DNA of 64,000 bases, from assembly GCA_964494475.1 (NCBI GenBank), contig CAZBRS010000034.1:1-64000 (forward strand), read 5' to 3'. The position numbers and the translations under genes were made by a program. Below, piece by piece: positions 27,244-36,106 of the stretch. Numbering within the stretch: the first letter of the stretch is position 1; every line of letters starts with the position of its first letter. The notes beneath the pieces are model-generated. The model did no database searches. It was not told the DNA's origin and saw only the letters and a list, made by a program, of their open reading frames with translations. The DNA comes from CAZBRS01 sp964494475 (GTDB taxonomy: Bacteria; Myxococcota_A; UBA9042; CAZBRS01).

Positions 27244-27854
27244 TGAAGCGCGCGCTCCTCCTCCTCGGCGTGCTGGTGCTGCTGGCTCCGGCGTGCATGC
27301 CGTCGGCCGACGAGTTCAAGTTCGCCTGCACCGGCGACGCCCAGTGCGGCGACGGCTGGGTGTGCGTCAAGGGGCTCTGCGCGGCCATCAGCGAGCTGCC
27401 CACGTGCGACCAGGGCGCCGAGCTCTGCAACGGCGAGTGCTGCCAGCCCGGCGAAGAGTGCGTCGAGTCGGCCGAGGGCAAGGATCGCTGCTGCGTGCTC
27501 GACGTGGCCGTGCACTGCATCAACGGCGAAGACCTTTACCACGTCGACTCGTGCGGCGACGTCGGCGCTCGGGTCACCGAGTGCCCGGGGGGCTGCAGCC
27601 AGCAGACCCACGAGTGCCAGACCTGCACACCCGATTGCCTGCGACCCGACGGCGTCTCGGTCAAGGAGTGCGGCACCGACTCGTGCAACGGCGCAACCTG
27701 CGGCGACTGCGGCGGTGTTCCGGCGCACGGGGTCTGCGTCGACGACTACAAGTGCGACTGCAACGCCAACGCGCGCTGCGCGCAGCCCGACGGGCGGGTC
27801 CTGTGCTGCGGCCCGGGCGAGAGCTGCGTCGAGGGCAGTTGCCAATCGCTCTGA
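27243..27854 (+). CDS. Cysteine-rich lipoprotein
   Basis: 203 residues. Lipoprotein signal MKRALLLLGVLVLLAPAC, then a very cysteine-rich secreted body: CTGDAQCGDGWVCVKGLC, LCNGECCQPGEECVES, TCTPDCLRPDGVSVKECG and LCCGPGESCVEGSC. Spacing is like the short disulfide repeats common in myxobacterial surface proteins. No enzyme motif. The ATG overlaps the stop of the TPR-PEGA gene (TGATG). Probably a surface protein of the same complex. Confidence 0.8.
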   Translation: MKRALLLLGVLVLLAPACMPSADEFKFACTGDAQCGDGWVCVKGLCAAISELPTCDQGAELCNGECCQPGEECVESAEGKDRCCVLDVAVHCINGEDLYHVDSCGDVGARVTECPGGCSQQTHECQTCTPDCLRPDGVSVKECGTDSCNGATCGDCGGVPAHGVCVDDYKCDCNANARCAQPDGRVLCCGPGESCVEGSCQSL

Positions 27855-27869
27855 CGTTTGGAGCGGGGC

Positions 27870-27898
27870 TTGCCACGCGGGCCCGTTGCGTCTACGAT
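27870..27898 (+). promoter_or_regulatory. Candidate sigma-70-type promoter for the second PEGA gene
   Basis: TTGCCA and TACGAT separated by 17 bases, 33 bases before the ATG at 27932. It would give this half of the locus its own transcript. Confidence 0.45.
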
Positions 27899-27931
27899 CG
27901 CGGCGATCACGAATTTCCGGGGAGACCTCGC

Positions 27932-29158
27932 ATGAGGCGAATCGCGTGGGTGGCGGCCGCCGTCGGGGCGTTGCTCTTGTCGAGCACGGCCGCCCTGGCC
28001 CAGCGTGGAGACGACAAAGCGACGCTCGTGCTCGAGTCGCAGCCGGCGGGCGTCGACATTCTCATCGACGGCGATTCCCACGGGCTGACCCCGCGCTCCG
28101 TCGAGGTGAAGGCCGGTGCTCACGAAGTCAGGCTCGTGAAGGAGGGCTTCGAGGCGTACCGCAAGAAGGTCACGGTCAAGGCGGGCGAGAAGTTGCGGTT
28201 GAAGGGTACGTTGAAGGCCGCCGTCGCCAAGGGCAAGCCCGCCGTCGCCAAGGGCAAGGCCCCGGCGGCCAAGGAGGCGGCCAAGGCCTCGTCCGAGACC
28301 GACAAGGGGGCCAGGGAGGAGGCCAAGGAGGCGGCCAAGGCGGCCCAGGAGGCGGACAGGGCGGCCGCCAAGGCGGCCAAGGAGGAGGCCCGGAAGGCCC
28401 GCGCCGAGGCGAAGGAAGCTGCGAAGGCGGACAAGGGCAAGGCCAAGGAGAAGCCGGCGATCTCCAAGGGACCGGCCGTGGAGGCGGCGGGTGGGGCCAA
28501 GGGCCCGCGCGACGCGACCGCCGAGGCCAAGGATGCTCGCGAAGCGGCCGCCGAGGCGACGCCGGCCAAGCACGACCTGCCGCACGCCGACATGGACGAT
28601 CGCACCAAGGCCGCCAAGGCCGCCAAGGCCGACGACGATCTTCGCGCCGTGCTGATCGACGATCCCGCCGAGGCCGAGCCCGTCAAGCGACCGCCCAAGC
28701 CCGCCAACGCCAACGGAGCCGCCGCCGTGACCGCGCCGCCCGTGGGCTCGGCCCCCGCGGTCCCGGTCGCGCCGGTGGCCGACCAGGGCGGCTCCAGTGG
28801 CCCCTCGCTCCGCACCATCGGCTGGATCGGGCTGGGCGTCGGGCTGGCGCTCACGGGTGGTGCCATCTACACCAACGTGCTGACGAACCAGCGCTACGAC
28901 GCGCTCACCAAGGCCGGCAAGGACCGCAATGGTCTGACCGTCGGCACCACGCAGGTCGACGCGCGCTCGAGCATGGACAAGGCCAACACCTTCCGCACGG
29001 TGTCCTCCGTGCTGTACGTGGTCGGCGGAACCGCCGTGGGCGTCTCGGCGTTCCTGGTGGCGTTCGGCGACAGCGACTGGAGCACCAACGGGATGCCGGC
29101 CTTCGCGGTCTCGCCGCTCCCGGGCGGCGGCGTCGTCAGCGTGCAGGGAGGGTTCTGA
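27932..29158 (+). CDS. Exported PEGA protein with Lys/Ala-rich repeat region and two-helix C-terminal module
   Basis: 408 residues: signal peptide (VAAAVGALLLSSTAALA), one PEGA domain (about 30-95, VLESQPAGVDILIDGDSHGLTPRSVEV), a long low-complexity stretch of KAAKEA-type repeats (about 98-230) like a histone H1 tail or helical stalk, a Pro-rich linker, then two hydrophobic helices around a charged loop and a tail ending VQGGF. The C-terminal module parallels that of the protein at 25984. Followed by a small Cys-rich lipoprotein one base later, repeating the PEGA plus lipoprotein pairing. Confidence 0.8.
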   Translation: MRRIAWVAAAVGALLLSSTAALAQRGDDKATLVLESQPAGVDILIDGDSHGLTPRSVEVKAGAHEVRLVKEGFEAYRKKVTVKAGEKLRLKGTLKAAVAKGKPAVAKGKAPAAKEAAKASSETDKGAREEAKEAAKAAQEADRAAAKAAKEEARKARAEAKEAAKADKGKAKEKPAISKGPAVEAAGGAKGPRDATAEAKDAREAAAEATPAKHDLPHADMDDRTKAAKAAKADDDLRAVLIDDPAEAEPVKRPPKPANANGAAAVTAPPVGSAPAVPVAPVADQGGSSGPSLRTIGWIGLGVGLALTGGAIYTNVLTNQRYDALTKAGKDRNGLTVGTTQVDARSSMDKANTFRTVSSVLYVVGGTAVGVSAFLVAFGDSDWSTNGMPAFAVSPLPGGGVVSVQGGF

Positions 29159-29159
29159 G

Positions 29160-29408
29160 ATGAAGACCTGGCTTCGCGTCGCCTGCGTGGGCGCGTTCCT
29201 CGCCCTGCCGGCCTGCTTCGACTCCGAGCCCGACCTGGGCCGGATGCACTTCTACTGCCAGTTCGACACCGACTGTCTCGACGGCTACGCCTGCCGGACC
29301 CACCCCGAAGGCAAGTACTGCACGCCGGTCTCCGAGTTCGTCTTCGGCGCCGACACGGTCGTCGACGACGACGTGCCCTCCGAGGTCGGCCCCGACTATA
29401 CCCGGTAG
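29160..29408 (+). CDS. Small cysteine-rich lipoprotein
   Basis: 82 residues. MKTWLRVACVGAFLALPAC lipoprotein signal, one motif YCQFDTDCLDGYAC followed by KYCTPV, then an acidic tail. The Cys pattern is the same as in the lipoprotein at 27243 and in the metalloproteases at 51556 and 61182. It starts one base after the PEGA gene stop and ends 7 bases from the convergent asparagine synthase gene. Confidence 0.75.
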   Translation: MKTWLRVACVGAFLALPACFDSEPDLGRMHFYCQFDTDCLDGYACRTHPEGKYCTPVSEFVFGADTVVDDDVPSEVGPDYTR

Positions 29409-29415
29409 CTTCGGG

Positions 29416-31338
29416 TCAGACTCCGCGCACGCGATCGGCGTGCAGGTGCGTCCACTCGGCCAGCACGGCCAGGCTCCAGAGCACCTTGCGGTGCTCGCGG
29501 CGCCCGGTCGCGTGCTGGTCGATGAGGTGCGCCACGGCCTCGGGGCGGAAGAGGCCGAGGGGCGCCAGGCGCTCGGGGGAGAGCGCCCCCCTCAGCCAGG
29601 GCAGCAGCGGCCCCCGCAGCCACGCCGAGAGGGGGATGCCGAAGCCCTTCTTGGGCCGACGCACGATGTCGGCGGGCATGCGCTCGGCCAGGTGCCGGCG
29701 CAGCAACCACTTGGTGGTCGTGCCGCGCAGCTTGAGCGAGGGCGCCATTCGACACGCGACCGCGACCACCGCGGGGTCGAGGAAGGGCGCGCGCACCTCG
29801 AGCGAGTTGGACATGGCCGCGCGATCGACCTTCGCGAGCACCAGGTTCTCGAGGTAGAGCTTCGCGTACAGGTACGCCGCGAGGTCGAGGGGGTGCCGGC
29901 CCGGGAAGTCGGCCACCACGCGCGCCACGTCGGACAGGGTCCCGTTGGCCAGGAAGCCCGGGGGCAGCACGCCGTCGCGGAAGAGCGTCGCCTGCTGGTC
30001 GGGGGGCTGGCCGCCCACCCAGACCACGTGGCGCTCCCACTCGCCATAGGCCAGGCCCTGGAGGAAGCGCTTCAGCTGGTAGTCGGCCGAGAGGTTCTGC
30101 GGGCTCACGGGCACGAGCGCGTGGGCGAGCGCCAGCAGGCCGCGCGACAGGGCAGGGGGCACGACCGCGCGGGCCAGCCGGGCCAGGCGGTGGGCCAGGA
30201 ACGTCGGGTAGCCGAGGAAGAGCTCGTCGCCGCCGTCGCCCCCCAGCGCCACCGTCACGTCGCGCCGCGCGAAGCGCGAGAGCAGCCACGTGGGCACGAA
30301 CGAGGGATCGGCCAACGGCTCGTCGAGGAGCGCGGGCACGCGGGGCGCGAGGTCGAGCATGACCTCGGTCGAGAGGCGCTCGAGGCGGTGCCGGGTGCCC
30401 ACGGCGCGCGCGACCGCCTCGGCGGGGCCGCTCTCGTCGAACGACGGGTCGTCGAAGCCCACGGCGAAGGTACGAATCTGGGAGACGGGCATGACCCGCG
30501 CCATGGCGTCGAGCACGGCCGTCGAGTCGAGGCCGCCCGAGAGGAAGAGCCCGAGGGGCACGTCGGAGACCAGGTGACGCTCGACCGCCGGCACGAAGGC
30601 GTCCTCGAACGCGCGCAGGGCCGCCCGCGGCTCGACGAGGTCGTGATCGGCGCCGAAGGGCAGATCCCAGTAGCGCCGCAGCGTGGACGCGCCGTCGGCC
30701 TCGACGACCAGCACCTCGCCGGGCCCGAGCTTGCGGGCGTCGGCCACGATGTTGTCGGGCGCGGGCACGGCGTCGTACGCCAGGTACTTCGACACGGCCT
30801 GCGGGTCGAGCACGAAGGGCGCGTCGCGCGACGCGAGCAGGCCCCCCAGCTCGGACGAGAAGGCCAGCACGCGTCCGTCCCACGCGTAGTGCAGGGGCTT
30901 CTGGCCCATGCGATCGCGGGCCAGCACCAGGCGCTGGCGCCGTCGATCCCACAGGGCGAAGGCGAACATGCCCGACAGGTCGTCGACCAGCGCCTCGCCC
31001 TTCTCTTCGTACAGGTGGACCAGCACCTCGGTGTCGGTGCGCGTGCGGAAGGTGTGCCCCCTCGCCACCAGGCCGTCGCGGAGGGCCGCGAAGTTGTAGA
31101 TCTCGCCGTTGAAGACCACCACCACCTGGGCGTCCTCGGACGTGAGCGGCTGGTGGCCCGTGTCGAGGTCGAGGATCGAGAGCCGCCGGAAGCCCAGGTA
31201 CACGGGGTGCTCGACGAAGAACCCGGAGTCGTCGGGGCCGCGGTGCGCCTGGGCGTCGGTCATGCGCTTGACGGCCTCGACGAAGCGCCGCGAGGCGCGC
31301 GGGCCGGCCAGGTCGAGGATGCCTGCGATGCCGCACAA
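29416..31338 (-). CDS. asnB: Asparagine synthase (glutamine-hydrolysing) family protein
   Basis: 640 residues. Begins directly with Cys2 of the Ntn glutaminase (CGIAGILDLAG) after a TTG start at 31338 with GGAGG seven bases upstream; glutaminase motifs RRLSILDL, NGEIYN follow. The synthetase domain has the PP-loop LFLSGGLDST near 266. Family members make asparagine or amidate exopolysaccharide sugars; length fits the surface-polysaccharide-associated XrtA/AsnB type as well as the biosynthetic one. Two bases downstream of the GT2 gene, so co-expressed with glycan genes, which favours a glycan or lipid amidation role (inference). Confidence 0.88.
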   Translation of the reverse strand: MCGIAGILDLAGPRASRRFVEAVKRMTDAQAHRGPDDSGFFVEHPVYLGFRRLSILDLDTGHQPLTSEDAQVVVVFNGEIYNFAALRDGLVARGHTFRTRTDTEVLVHLYEEKGEALVDDLSGMFAFALWDRRRQRLVLARDRMGQKPLHYAWDGRVLAFSSELGGLLASRDAPFVLDPQAVSKYLAYDAVPAPDNIVADARKLGPGEVLVVEADGASTLRRYWDLPFGADHDLVEPRAALRAFEDAFVPAVERHLVSDVPLGLFLSGGLDSTAVLDAMARVMPVSQIRTFAVGFDDPSFDESGPAEAVARAVGTRHRLERLSTEVMLDLAPRVPALLDEPLADPSFVPTWLLSRFARRDVTVALGGDGGDELFLGYPTFLAHRLARLARAVVPPALSRGLLALAHALVPVSPQNLSADYQLKRFLQGLAYGEWERHVVWVGGQPPDQQATLFRDGVLPPGFLANGTLSDVARVVADFPGRHPLDLAAYLYAKLYLENLVLAKVDRAAMSNSLEVRAPFLDPAVVAVACRMAPSLKLRGTTTKWLLRRHLAERMPADIVRRPKKGFGIPLSAWLRGPLLPWLRGALSPERLAPLGLFRPEAVAHLIDQHATGRREHRKVLWSLAVLAEWTHLHADRVRGV

Positions 31339-31340
31339 GG

Positions 31341-32315
31341 TCAGGCCTCCGGGCGTCGGCCGCCGTAGATCTCGCGCACCACGTAGTGGCGCTTGCCCTG
31401 CGACTCGAAGTAGCTGCGCATGACGAGCTCGGCCAACAGCCCGATGAGCAGGATCTGGAAGGCCGCGAGCCCGACCACCGTGGCGATCAGGAAGAGCGGC
31501 TGGTCCTTGACGTAGATGTGGTTCGCGAACTTGTTCCAGGCCGTGTAGGCCAGCATGAGGAAGCTGGCCAGGAAGCCCCACAGGGCCAGCTTGCCGAAGA
31601 AGTACGAGGGCTTCGACTGGTAGCCCGCCAGCAGCCGTACCGTCATGAGGTCGACGATGACGCGGAACGTGCGTAGGAGCCCGTACTTGGTGGCGCCGCG
31701 CAGGCGGGGGCGGTGGTTGACGGCCACCTCGATCATGCTGCCGCCCACCAGGTGCGTGTAGACCGGGATGAAGCGGTGCATCTCGCCGTACAGGTGCACC
31801 TGCTCGATGATCTCCTTGCGGAAGGCGGCCAGCGTGCACCCGTAGTCGTGCAGCCGCACGCCGGTCACGCCGCTGATGAGCCGGTTGGCCAGGAACGACG
31901 GCAGCTTGCGCGAGAGCGCGCGGTCCTGGCGGGCCTTGCGCCAGCCCTTGGCCACGTCGTAGCCCTCGTCGATCTTCGCGAGCAGCATGGGGATGTCGCG
32001 CGGGTCGTTCTGCAGGTCGGCGTCGATGGGCACCACGACCTTGCCCTCGGCGTGGTGGAAGCCCGCATCGAGCGCGGCCGTCTGCCCGAAGTTGCGCCGG
32101 AAGCGGATGACGCGCACGTGGGGGTCGCGATCGGCCAACGCCTTCAGCTTGGCGAGGCTGCCGTCGGTGCTGCCGTCGTCGACGAAGAGGATCTCGTAGG
32201 GGCGGCCGAGGGCCGACAGCGTGGCGTCGAGCTCGGCGTGGAGTTCGCAGACGTTGTCGACCTCGTTGAAGACGGGAACGACCACGGAGACATCGAGGGG
32301 GGCCTGCTCGCTCAT
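31341..32315 (-). CDS. Glycosyltransferase family 2, DPM1/ArnC-like, with two membrane helices
   Basis: 324 residues. GT-A core: VSVVVPVFNEVDNV, FVDDGSTDGS, IDADLQNDPRDI (metal-binding DxD) and GWRKARQDRALSR. The C-terminus has two hydrophobic helices (about 235-260 and 275-300), so it works at the inner membrane, typically making polyprenyl-phosphate sugars such as dolichol- or undecaprenyl-phosphate mannose/glucose/arabinose. Start at MSEQAPLDV, which begins right at the domain. Probable donor supplier for GT-C enzymes such as those at 22422 and 47660. Confidence 0.88.
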   Translation of the reverse strand: MSEQAPLDVSVVVPVFNEVDNVCELHAELDATLSALGRPYEILFVDDGSTDGSLAKLKALADRDPHVRVIRFRRNFGQTAALDAGFHHAEGKVVVPIDADLQNDPRDIPMLLAKIDEGYDVAKGWRKARQDRALSRKLPSFLANRLISGVTGVRLHDYGCTLAAFRKEIIEQVHLYGEMHRFIPVYTHLVGGSMIEVAVNHRPRLRGATKYGLLRTFRVIVDLMTVRLLAGYQSKPSYFFGKLALWGFLASFLMLAYTAWNKFANHIYVKDQPLFLIATVVGLAAFQILLIGLLAELVMRSYFESQGKRHYVVREIYGGRRPEA

Positions 32316-32423
32316 GCGCGCCACCGGAAGGGAACGTCGGATGATCATACGGGGCCCGGCGGGGGCCGGCAAGCGGAAGGTGGAGGTGGGTTCGGTCGCC
32401 CGAACGCGCGAGGGACCGGCCGG

Positions 32424-33575
32424 TCAGGGCTGGTAGAACTCGGCGTGGTGGTAGTCGTGGGTCAGCCACGCGCCGCCTTCGGGGGTCAGCTTGGGCGTCA
32501 CCTGGCCGCCGGGCCATGCGAGGGTGGCCACCCACCACAGGTCGTGGTCGTGGAGGACCAAGGGTTCGGGCGTCTCGTAGACGAGGGCGGCCCACACGTA
32601 GACGCGCACCGTGGCGAAGGCCGGGCCGAAGCCGTGGTCGTCCCAGAAGTTCACGCCGATGGCGTAGGTGGCCCCCTCGGCGGGCTCGCCCAGGTTGATG
32701 TTCTCGGGCCCGTTGCCGTCGACGTCGTCGCGGTCGAGCGAGGGGTCGTCGTCGGTGTTGGAGGCCGAGCCCCAGTTCTGCAGGGGGTAGAACCAGAACG
32801 TGTCCCAGGTGCGGTCGAACCACGGGTCGGTGAGGCCGTCGCCGTCGAGGTCGGGCTGGGCCGCGCTGGGGTGGGCGAAGTGCAGGTCGAGGTCGGTGCC
32901 CGCCGTGGGCCCCTCGTCGTCGGGGTTCGGGTCCCCCGGGCTCACCCACAGGAGCTCGACGTGCACGGCCTGGTCGGGCACGGCGTACACGACGATCTCG
33001 GCGGGGGAGGGGCACGGCTGGCCGAGCGCGTCCCACACCGAGAGGCGGAACACGTACTTGCCCGCCACGTTGACCTCGAAGGTGGGCGACGAGTAGGCCG
33101 AGGTCGGGACGAAGCGGGAGGCCGAGAGCGCCGGCTGCTCGACCGACCACTCGTAGCGCGAGATGGGGCCGGCGGCCGCGTAGCTGCTGTCGCCGTACAG
33201 GTGGATCACGGTCTGCGGGATGACCTCGTCGGGCTCGTCGACGCGCAGCACGGGGACGACCTCGCCCGAGGCACTGTGCGCGCACGAGAACGACAGCGGC
33301 AGGCAGTGGTCCACCGTGGTGGCGTCGCCGTCGTCGCACGAGCCGCACGAGCCGCCGCAGCCGTCGTCGCCGCACGCGCGCCCCTCGCAGTCGGGTGCGC
33401 ACACGGTCTCGGCCGGCGCGAGGTCGTCGGCGCCCACGTCGGCGGCGAGCACCTCGCCGGTGGCGTCCCCGCCGGCGTCGCCCGGGCGGCCGTCCGATTC
33501 GGGCTCCGGGGTCCCCGCCGACGTACACGCGGCGAGTAGTGTCACCAGGACCAGGATCGACAGTACGCGTGACAT
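32424..33575 (-). CDS. PKD-like surface lipoprotein
   Basis: 383 residues. Signal MSRVLSILVLVTLLAAC, an acidic linker, a Cys-rich stretch (CAPDCEGRACGDDGCGGSCGSC), then a PKD-like beta domain (about 130-215, GPISRYEWSVEQP, KYVFRLSVWDALGQ) and a beta-rich C-terminal region with Asp-rich calcium-like segments (DLDGDGLTDPW, DVDGNGPENIN). Probably outer-surface adhesion or binding. It lies in a minus-strand glycan run but has a 108-base gap to GT2, and may be independent. Exact role unknown. Confidence 0.75.
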   Translation of the reverse strand: MSRVLSILVLVTLLAACTSAGTPEPESDGRPGDAGGDATGEVLAADVGADDLAPAETVCAPDCEGRACGDDGCGGSCGSCDDGDATTVDHCLPLSFSCAHSASGEVVPVLRVDEPDEVIPQTVIHLYGDSSYAAAGPISRYEWSVEQPALSASRFVPTSAYSSPTFEVNVAGKYVFRLSVWDALGQPCPSPAEIVVYAVPDQAVHVELLWVSPGDPNPDDEGPTAGTDLDLHFAHPSAAQPDLDGDGLTDPWFDRTWDTFWFYPLQNWGSASNTDDDPSLDRDDVDGNGPENINLGEPAEGATYAIGVNFWDDHGFGPAFATVRVYVWAALVYETPEPLVLHDHDLWWVATLAWPGGQVTPKLTPEGGAWLTHDYHHAEFYQP

Positions 33576-33715
33576 CGTCGAACCTCGAAAAGCGCTGACC
33601 GTGAAGCCAGGGTAGCGCGATTCTCGCCGCCGGTCGAGCCGCATCCCCGCCGGTCGAGCTTCAGCAGTCAACACCCGCGAGGGGATCTGTCTTTCCGCAG
33701 CGCGCGGGGAGACGG

Positions 33716-34702
33716 TCACCGGAGGGGCGAGGTGGGCTCCTTCTCGCGCGACAGCACGAGCAGCAGCACCAGCCCGCCCACCTGGAAGACGATCTTGCGC
33801 AGGCGGCGGGTGAGCTCGAGGGTGAAGCCGTGGGCGCCCGAGAGGCCGAGGGCCTCGAAGACCACGTAGGCCGAGCCTTCGAGGAAGCCTTCGCGCGCGG
33901 GGAGCACCAGCAGCACGTAGTTGGCGAGCGCGGTCCCCGTGAACGCCATCCAGGCCGTGAGCCAGGTGGCGTCGGGCATCAGGTACCCCAGGATCAGCCA
34001 GACCTCGGCGATCTGGATGACGCGCGCGGCCAGCAGCCAGGTCGTGGCGAGCAGCAGGTCGCGCCGCCGGTCGTGCCACATGGCCCGGAAGCGCCGGTCG
34101 ACGTCGGCGGCCCGGGCCTCGAGGTCGGTGGACTTCAGCGCCTTCCAGGGCAGGCGGCCGAGCAGGCGCGTGACGCGCGCGAACAGGCCCCAGCGGAGCA
34201 TGACGCCCAGGCCCAGCATGGAGCCCGCGATGCCGAGCGACACGACCAGCAGCACCCCCGACACCTCGGCACCGAAGGCCCCGGACGCCAGGGCGACGGC
34301 CGGGCCCACCGCCATGATCAGCGCGGTGGTGGCCACGTGCAGCGCGTTGTAGACGACCAGCGACGAGACGATGTCACCGCCGACCACGCGCCCTCGCAGC
34401 AGGTTGGCCTTCAGCACCTCGCCGGCCTGGCCCGTGGGCAGCGCGCCCGACAGGGGCAGGCTCGCGAAGTTCACGGCCTGCAGCCGGATCCAGGTCGGTC
34501 GGTCGGCGGGCGAGAACGCGTAGTACCAGCCGGTGGTCGAGCCCACGTTCGACAGGAACTCGATGAGCAGGATGACCGGGAAGGCCGGCGCGAAGCTGAC
34601 CAGCGCGTCTACGATGGGGGCCCAGCCGAGCTTCCAGATGAAGATCGCGAGCGCGACGACGCCCACCAGGAGAAAGAGCAACGACACCCGGTTGCGCGTC
34701 AT
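33716..34702 (-). CDS. Lysylphosphatidylglycerol-synthase-TM-like membrane protein (AglD/UPF0104 family)
   Basis: 328 residues with about eight hydrophobic helices. The segment FASLPLSGALPTGQAGEVLKANLLR and the later LLVLPAREGFLEGSAYVVFEAL match the flippase-like family (UPF0104), in which the G-x-xE segment is conserved. Function in most members is unknown; some take part in lipid-linked glycan or hopanoid handling. The ATG overlaps the stop of the HAD gene by 4 bases (ATGA). Confidence 0.8.
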   Translation of the reverse strand: MTRNRVSLLFLLVGVVALAIFIWKLGWAPIVDALVSFAPAFPVILLIEFLSNVGSTTGWYYAFSPADRPTWIRLQAVNFASLPLSGALPTGQAGEVLKANLLRGRVVGGDIVSSLVVYNALHVATTALIMAVGPAVALASGAFGAEVSGVLLVVSLGIAGSMLGLGVMLRWGLFARVTRLLGRLPWKALKSTDLEARAADVDRRFRAMWHDRRRDLLLATTWLLAARVIQIAEVWLILGYLMPDATWLTAWMAFTGTALANYVLLVLPAREGFLEGSAYVVFEALGLSGAHGFTLELTRRLRKIVFQVGGLVLLLVLSREKEPTSPLR

Positions 34703-35367
34703 GCCCGCCCCGTGCCCTTGAAGATCGCACGGAGCTCGTGAAAGCTGCGCACCACGGGCAGGCCCGGGAAGCGCGCGTGGAAGTCGCCCTTCGAGAACGT
34801 GCCCAGGCGGCCCAGGAAGCGGATGCCGTAGGCCTGGGCCTTTTCGACGTCCTTCAGGCTGTCGCCGACCAGCAGCAGGTTGTCCTTCGTGGCCTGCTCG
34901 GCCGCCAGCAGGTGGTCGAAGTGCGCGCGTCCCTTGACGAAGCCGCCGGGCCGCAAGCCGAGCACGTGATCGAACGTCACGCCGGTAGGCTCGCGGTGGG
35001 CGCTCACGAAGGTGTCGACGTTCTCTTGAGAGTTGTTCGAGCACACGGCCAGCTTCAGGCCCAGCGAGCGCAGGAAGTCGAGGCCGGGCTTCACGTCGGG
35101 GAAGTAGCTGCGGGCGTGGAAGCCGGCCAGCTTGCGGTCTTCGAACTCGAGGGCCAGGCGCCGGTTGCGCCGGTCGCCGGGGAAGAGCTCTTCGAGCTGC
35201 TCGGAGAAGGGGAGCCCGGAGGTCCGGATGTACATGCCGCGCCCCTCGGCGCGCGTCACCCCGTGCTCGCGGGCCAGGATCTCGGAGGCCAGGTCGGCGA
35301 AGCCCCCCATCGAATCGACCACGGTGCCGTCGAAGTCGAACGCCACGACGCGAATCGGGCCTGCCAT
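34699..35367 (-). CDS. HAD-superfamily hydrolase, phosphoglycolate-phosphatase-like
   Basis: 222 residues. Motif I FDFDGTVVDS with the nucleophilic aspartate near residue 10, motif II CSNNS, motif III/IV LLVGDSLKDVEKA, with a helical cap between. Dephosphorylates a small phospho-compound; with its coupled flippase-like partner and nearby GT2 and AsnB, a sugar- or lipid-phosphate is plausible. Start at MAGPIRVVAFDFDG; the longer frame contains no family sequence. Confidence 0.85.
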   Translation of the reverse strand: MAGPIRVVAFDFDGTVVDSMGGFADLASEILAREHGVTRAEGRGMYIRTSGLPFSEQLEELFPGDRRNRRLALEFEDRKLAGFHARSYFPDVKPGLDFLRSLGLKLAVCSNNSQENVDTFVSAHREPTGVTFDHVLGLRPGGFVKGRAHFDHLLAAEQATKDNLLLVGDSLKDVEKAQAYGIRFLGRLGTFSKGDFHARFPGLPVVRSFHELRAIFKGTGRA

Positions 35368-35454
35368 CCCCGCGCTCTCCCACCCAATGCCAGGCTCGAA
35401 GGCTCCACGGTTGACGGCCCCGCCGCAAGTGAAATCTACGGCGGGCGGTTTTCG

Positions 35455-35484
35455 TTGGCCGGGGGGGCCTCGGTCGGCTAGACT
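35455..35484 (+). promoter_or_regulatory. Candidate promoter for lemA-htpX
   Basis: TTGGCC and TAGACT separated by 18 bases, 24 bases before the lemA ATG, which has a strong AGGAGGAAATC site. Confidence 0.4.
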
Positions 35485-35508
35485 TCGCTCACTTCGCAGG
35501 AGGAAATC

Positions 35509-36099
35509 ATGGCAGTCTGGATCGTCCTCGGGGTCGTCGTCCTCTTCGTCATCTTCTTCGTGTCGATCTACAACCGCCTGGTCACGTACCGGAACCAGTA
35601 CAAGAACGCCTACGCGCAGATCGACGTGCAGCTCAAGCGGCGCTACGACCTCATCCCCAACCTGGTCGAGACCGCCAAGGGGTACATCAAGCACGAGCGC
35701 GAGACCCTCGAGGCCGTGATCGCCGCGCGCAACCAGGCCTACACCGCCAGCCGGGGCGCCGCCGCCAACCCGGGCGATCCCGCCGCCATGACCCAGATGG
35801 CCCAGGCCGAGAGCGGCCTCATGGGCGCCATGATGCGCTTCAACGCCGTGGCCGAGGCCTACCCCGACCTGAAGGCCAACCAGAACATGATGCAGCTCTC
35901 CGAAGAGCTCACCTCGACCGAGAACAAGGTCGCGTTCTCGCGCCAGGCGTTCAACGACGGCGTCACCGCCTACAACAACATGCGCGAGGTCTTCCCCAAC
36001 AACATCGTGGCGGGCATGTTCAACTTCGCGGGCGCCCAGCTGCTCGAGGCCACCGAGTCGCCCGAAGAGCGCAAGGCCCCCAAGGTCTCGTTCACGTAA
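35509..36099 (+). CDS. lemA: LemA family protein
   Basis: 196 residues. One N-terminal membrane helix (VWIVLGVVVLFVIFFVSIYN), then the coiled helical LemA body with the conserved YKNAYAQIDVQLKRRYDLIPNLVETAKGYIKHE. Anchored in the inner membrane with the helical domain outside. Strong ribosome site AGGAGGAAATC. It is 7 bases upstream of the HtpX-like protease, the pairing seen in many bacteria, so the two probably act together in membrane protein quality control. Confidence 0.92.
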   Translation: MAVWIVLGVVVLFVIFFVSIYNRLVTYRNQYKNAYAQIDVQLKRRYDLIPNLVETAKGYIKHERETLEAVIAARNQAYTASRGAAANPGDPAAMTQMAQAESGLMGAMMRFNAVAEAYPDLKANQNMMQLSEELTSTENKVAFSRQAFNDGVTAYNNMREVFPNNIVAGMFNFAGAQLLEATESPEERKAPKVSFT

Positions 36100-36106
36100 G
36101 CCCACC

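Noticed and set aside
28213..28660. Possible CRISPR or satellite array in the AAGGCGGCC-rich region
   Set aside because: Units are irregular and stay in the reading frame of a Lys/Ala linker; there are no spacers of constant length.
33628..33659. Two 12-base direct repeats (CGCCGGTCGAGC, period 20) before the PKD lipoprotein gene
   Set aside because: Short and not found elsewhere in the window; too little to call an operator or mobile element.
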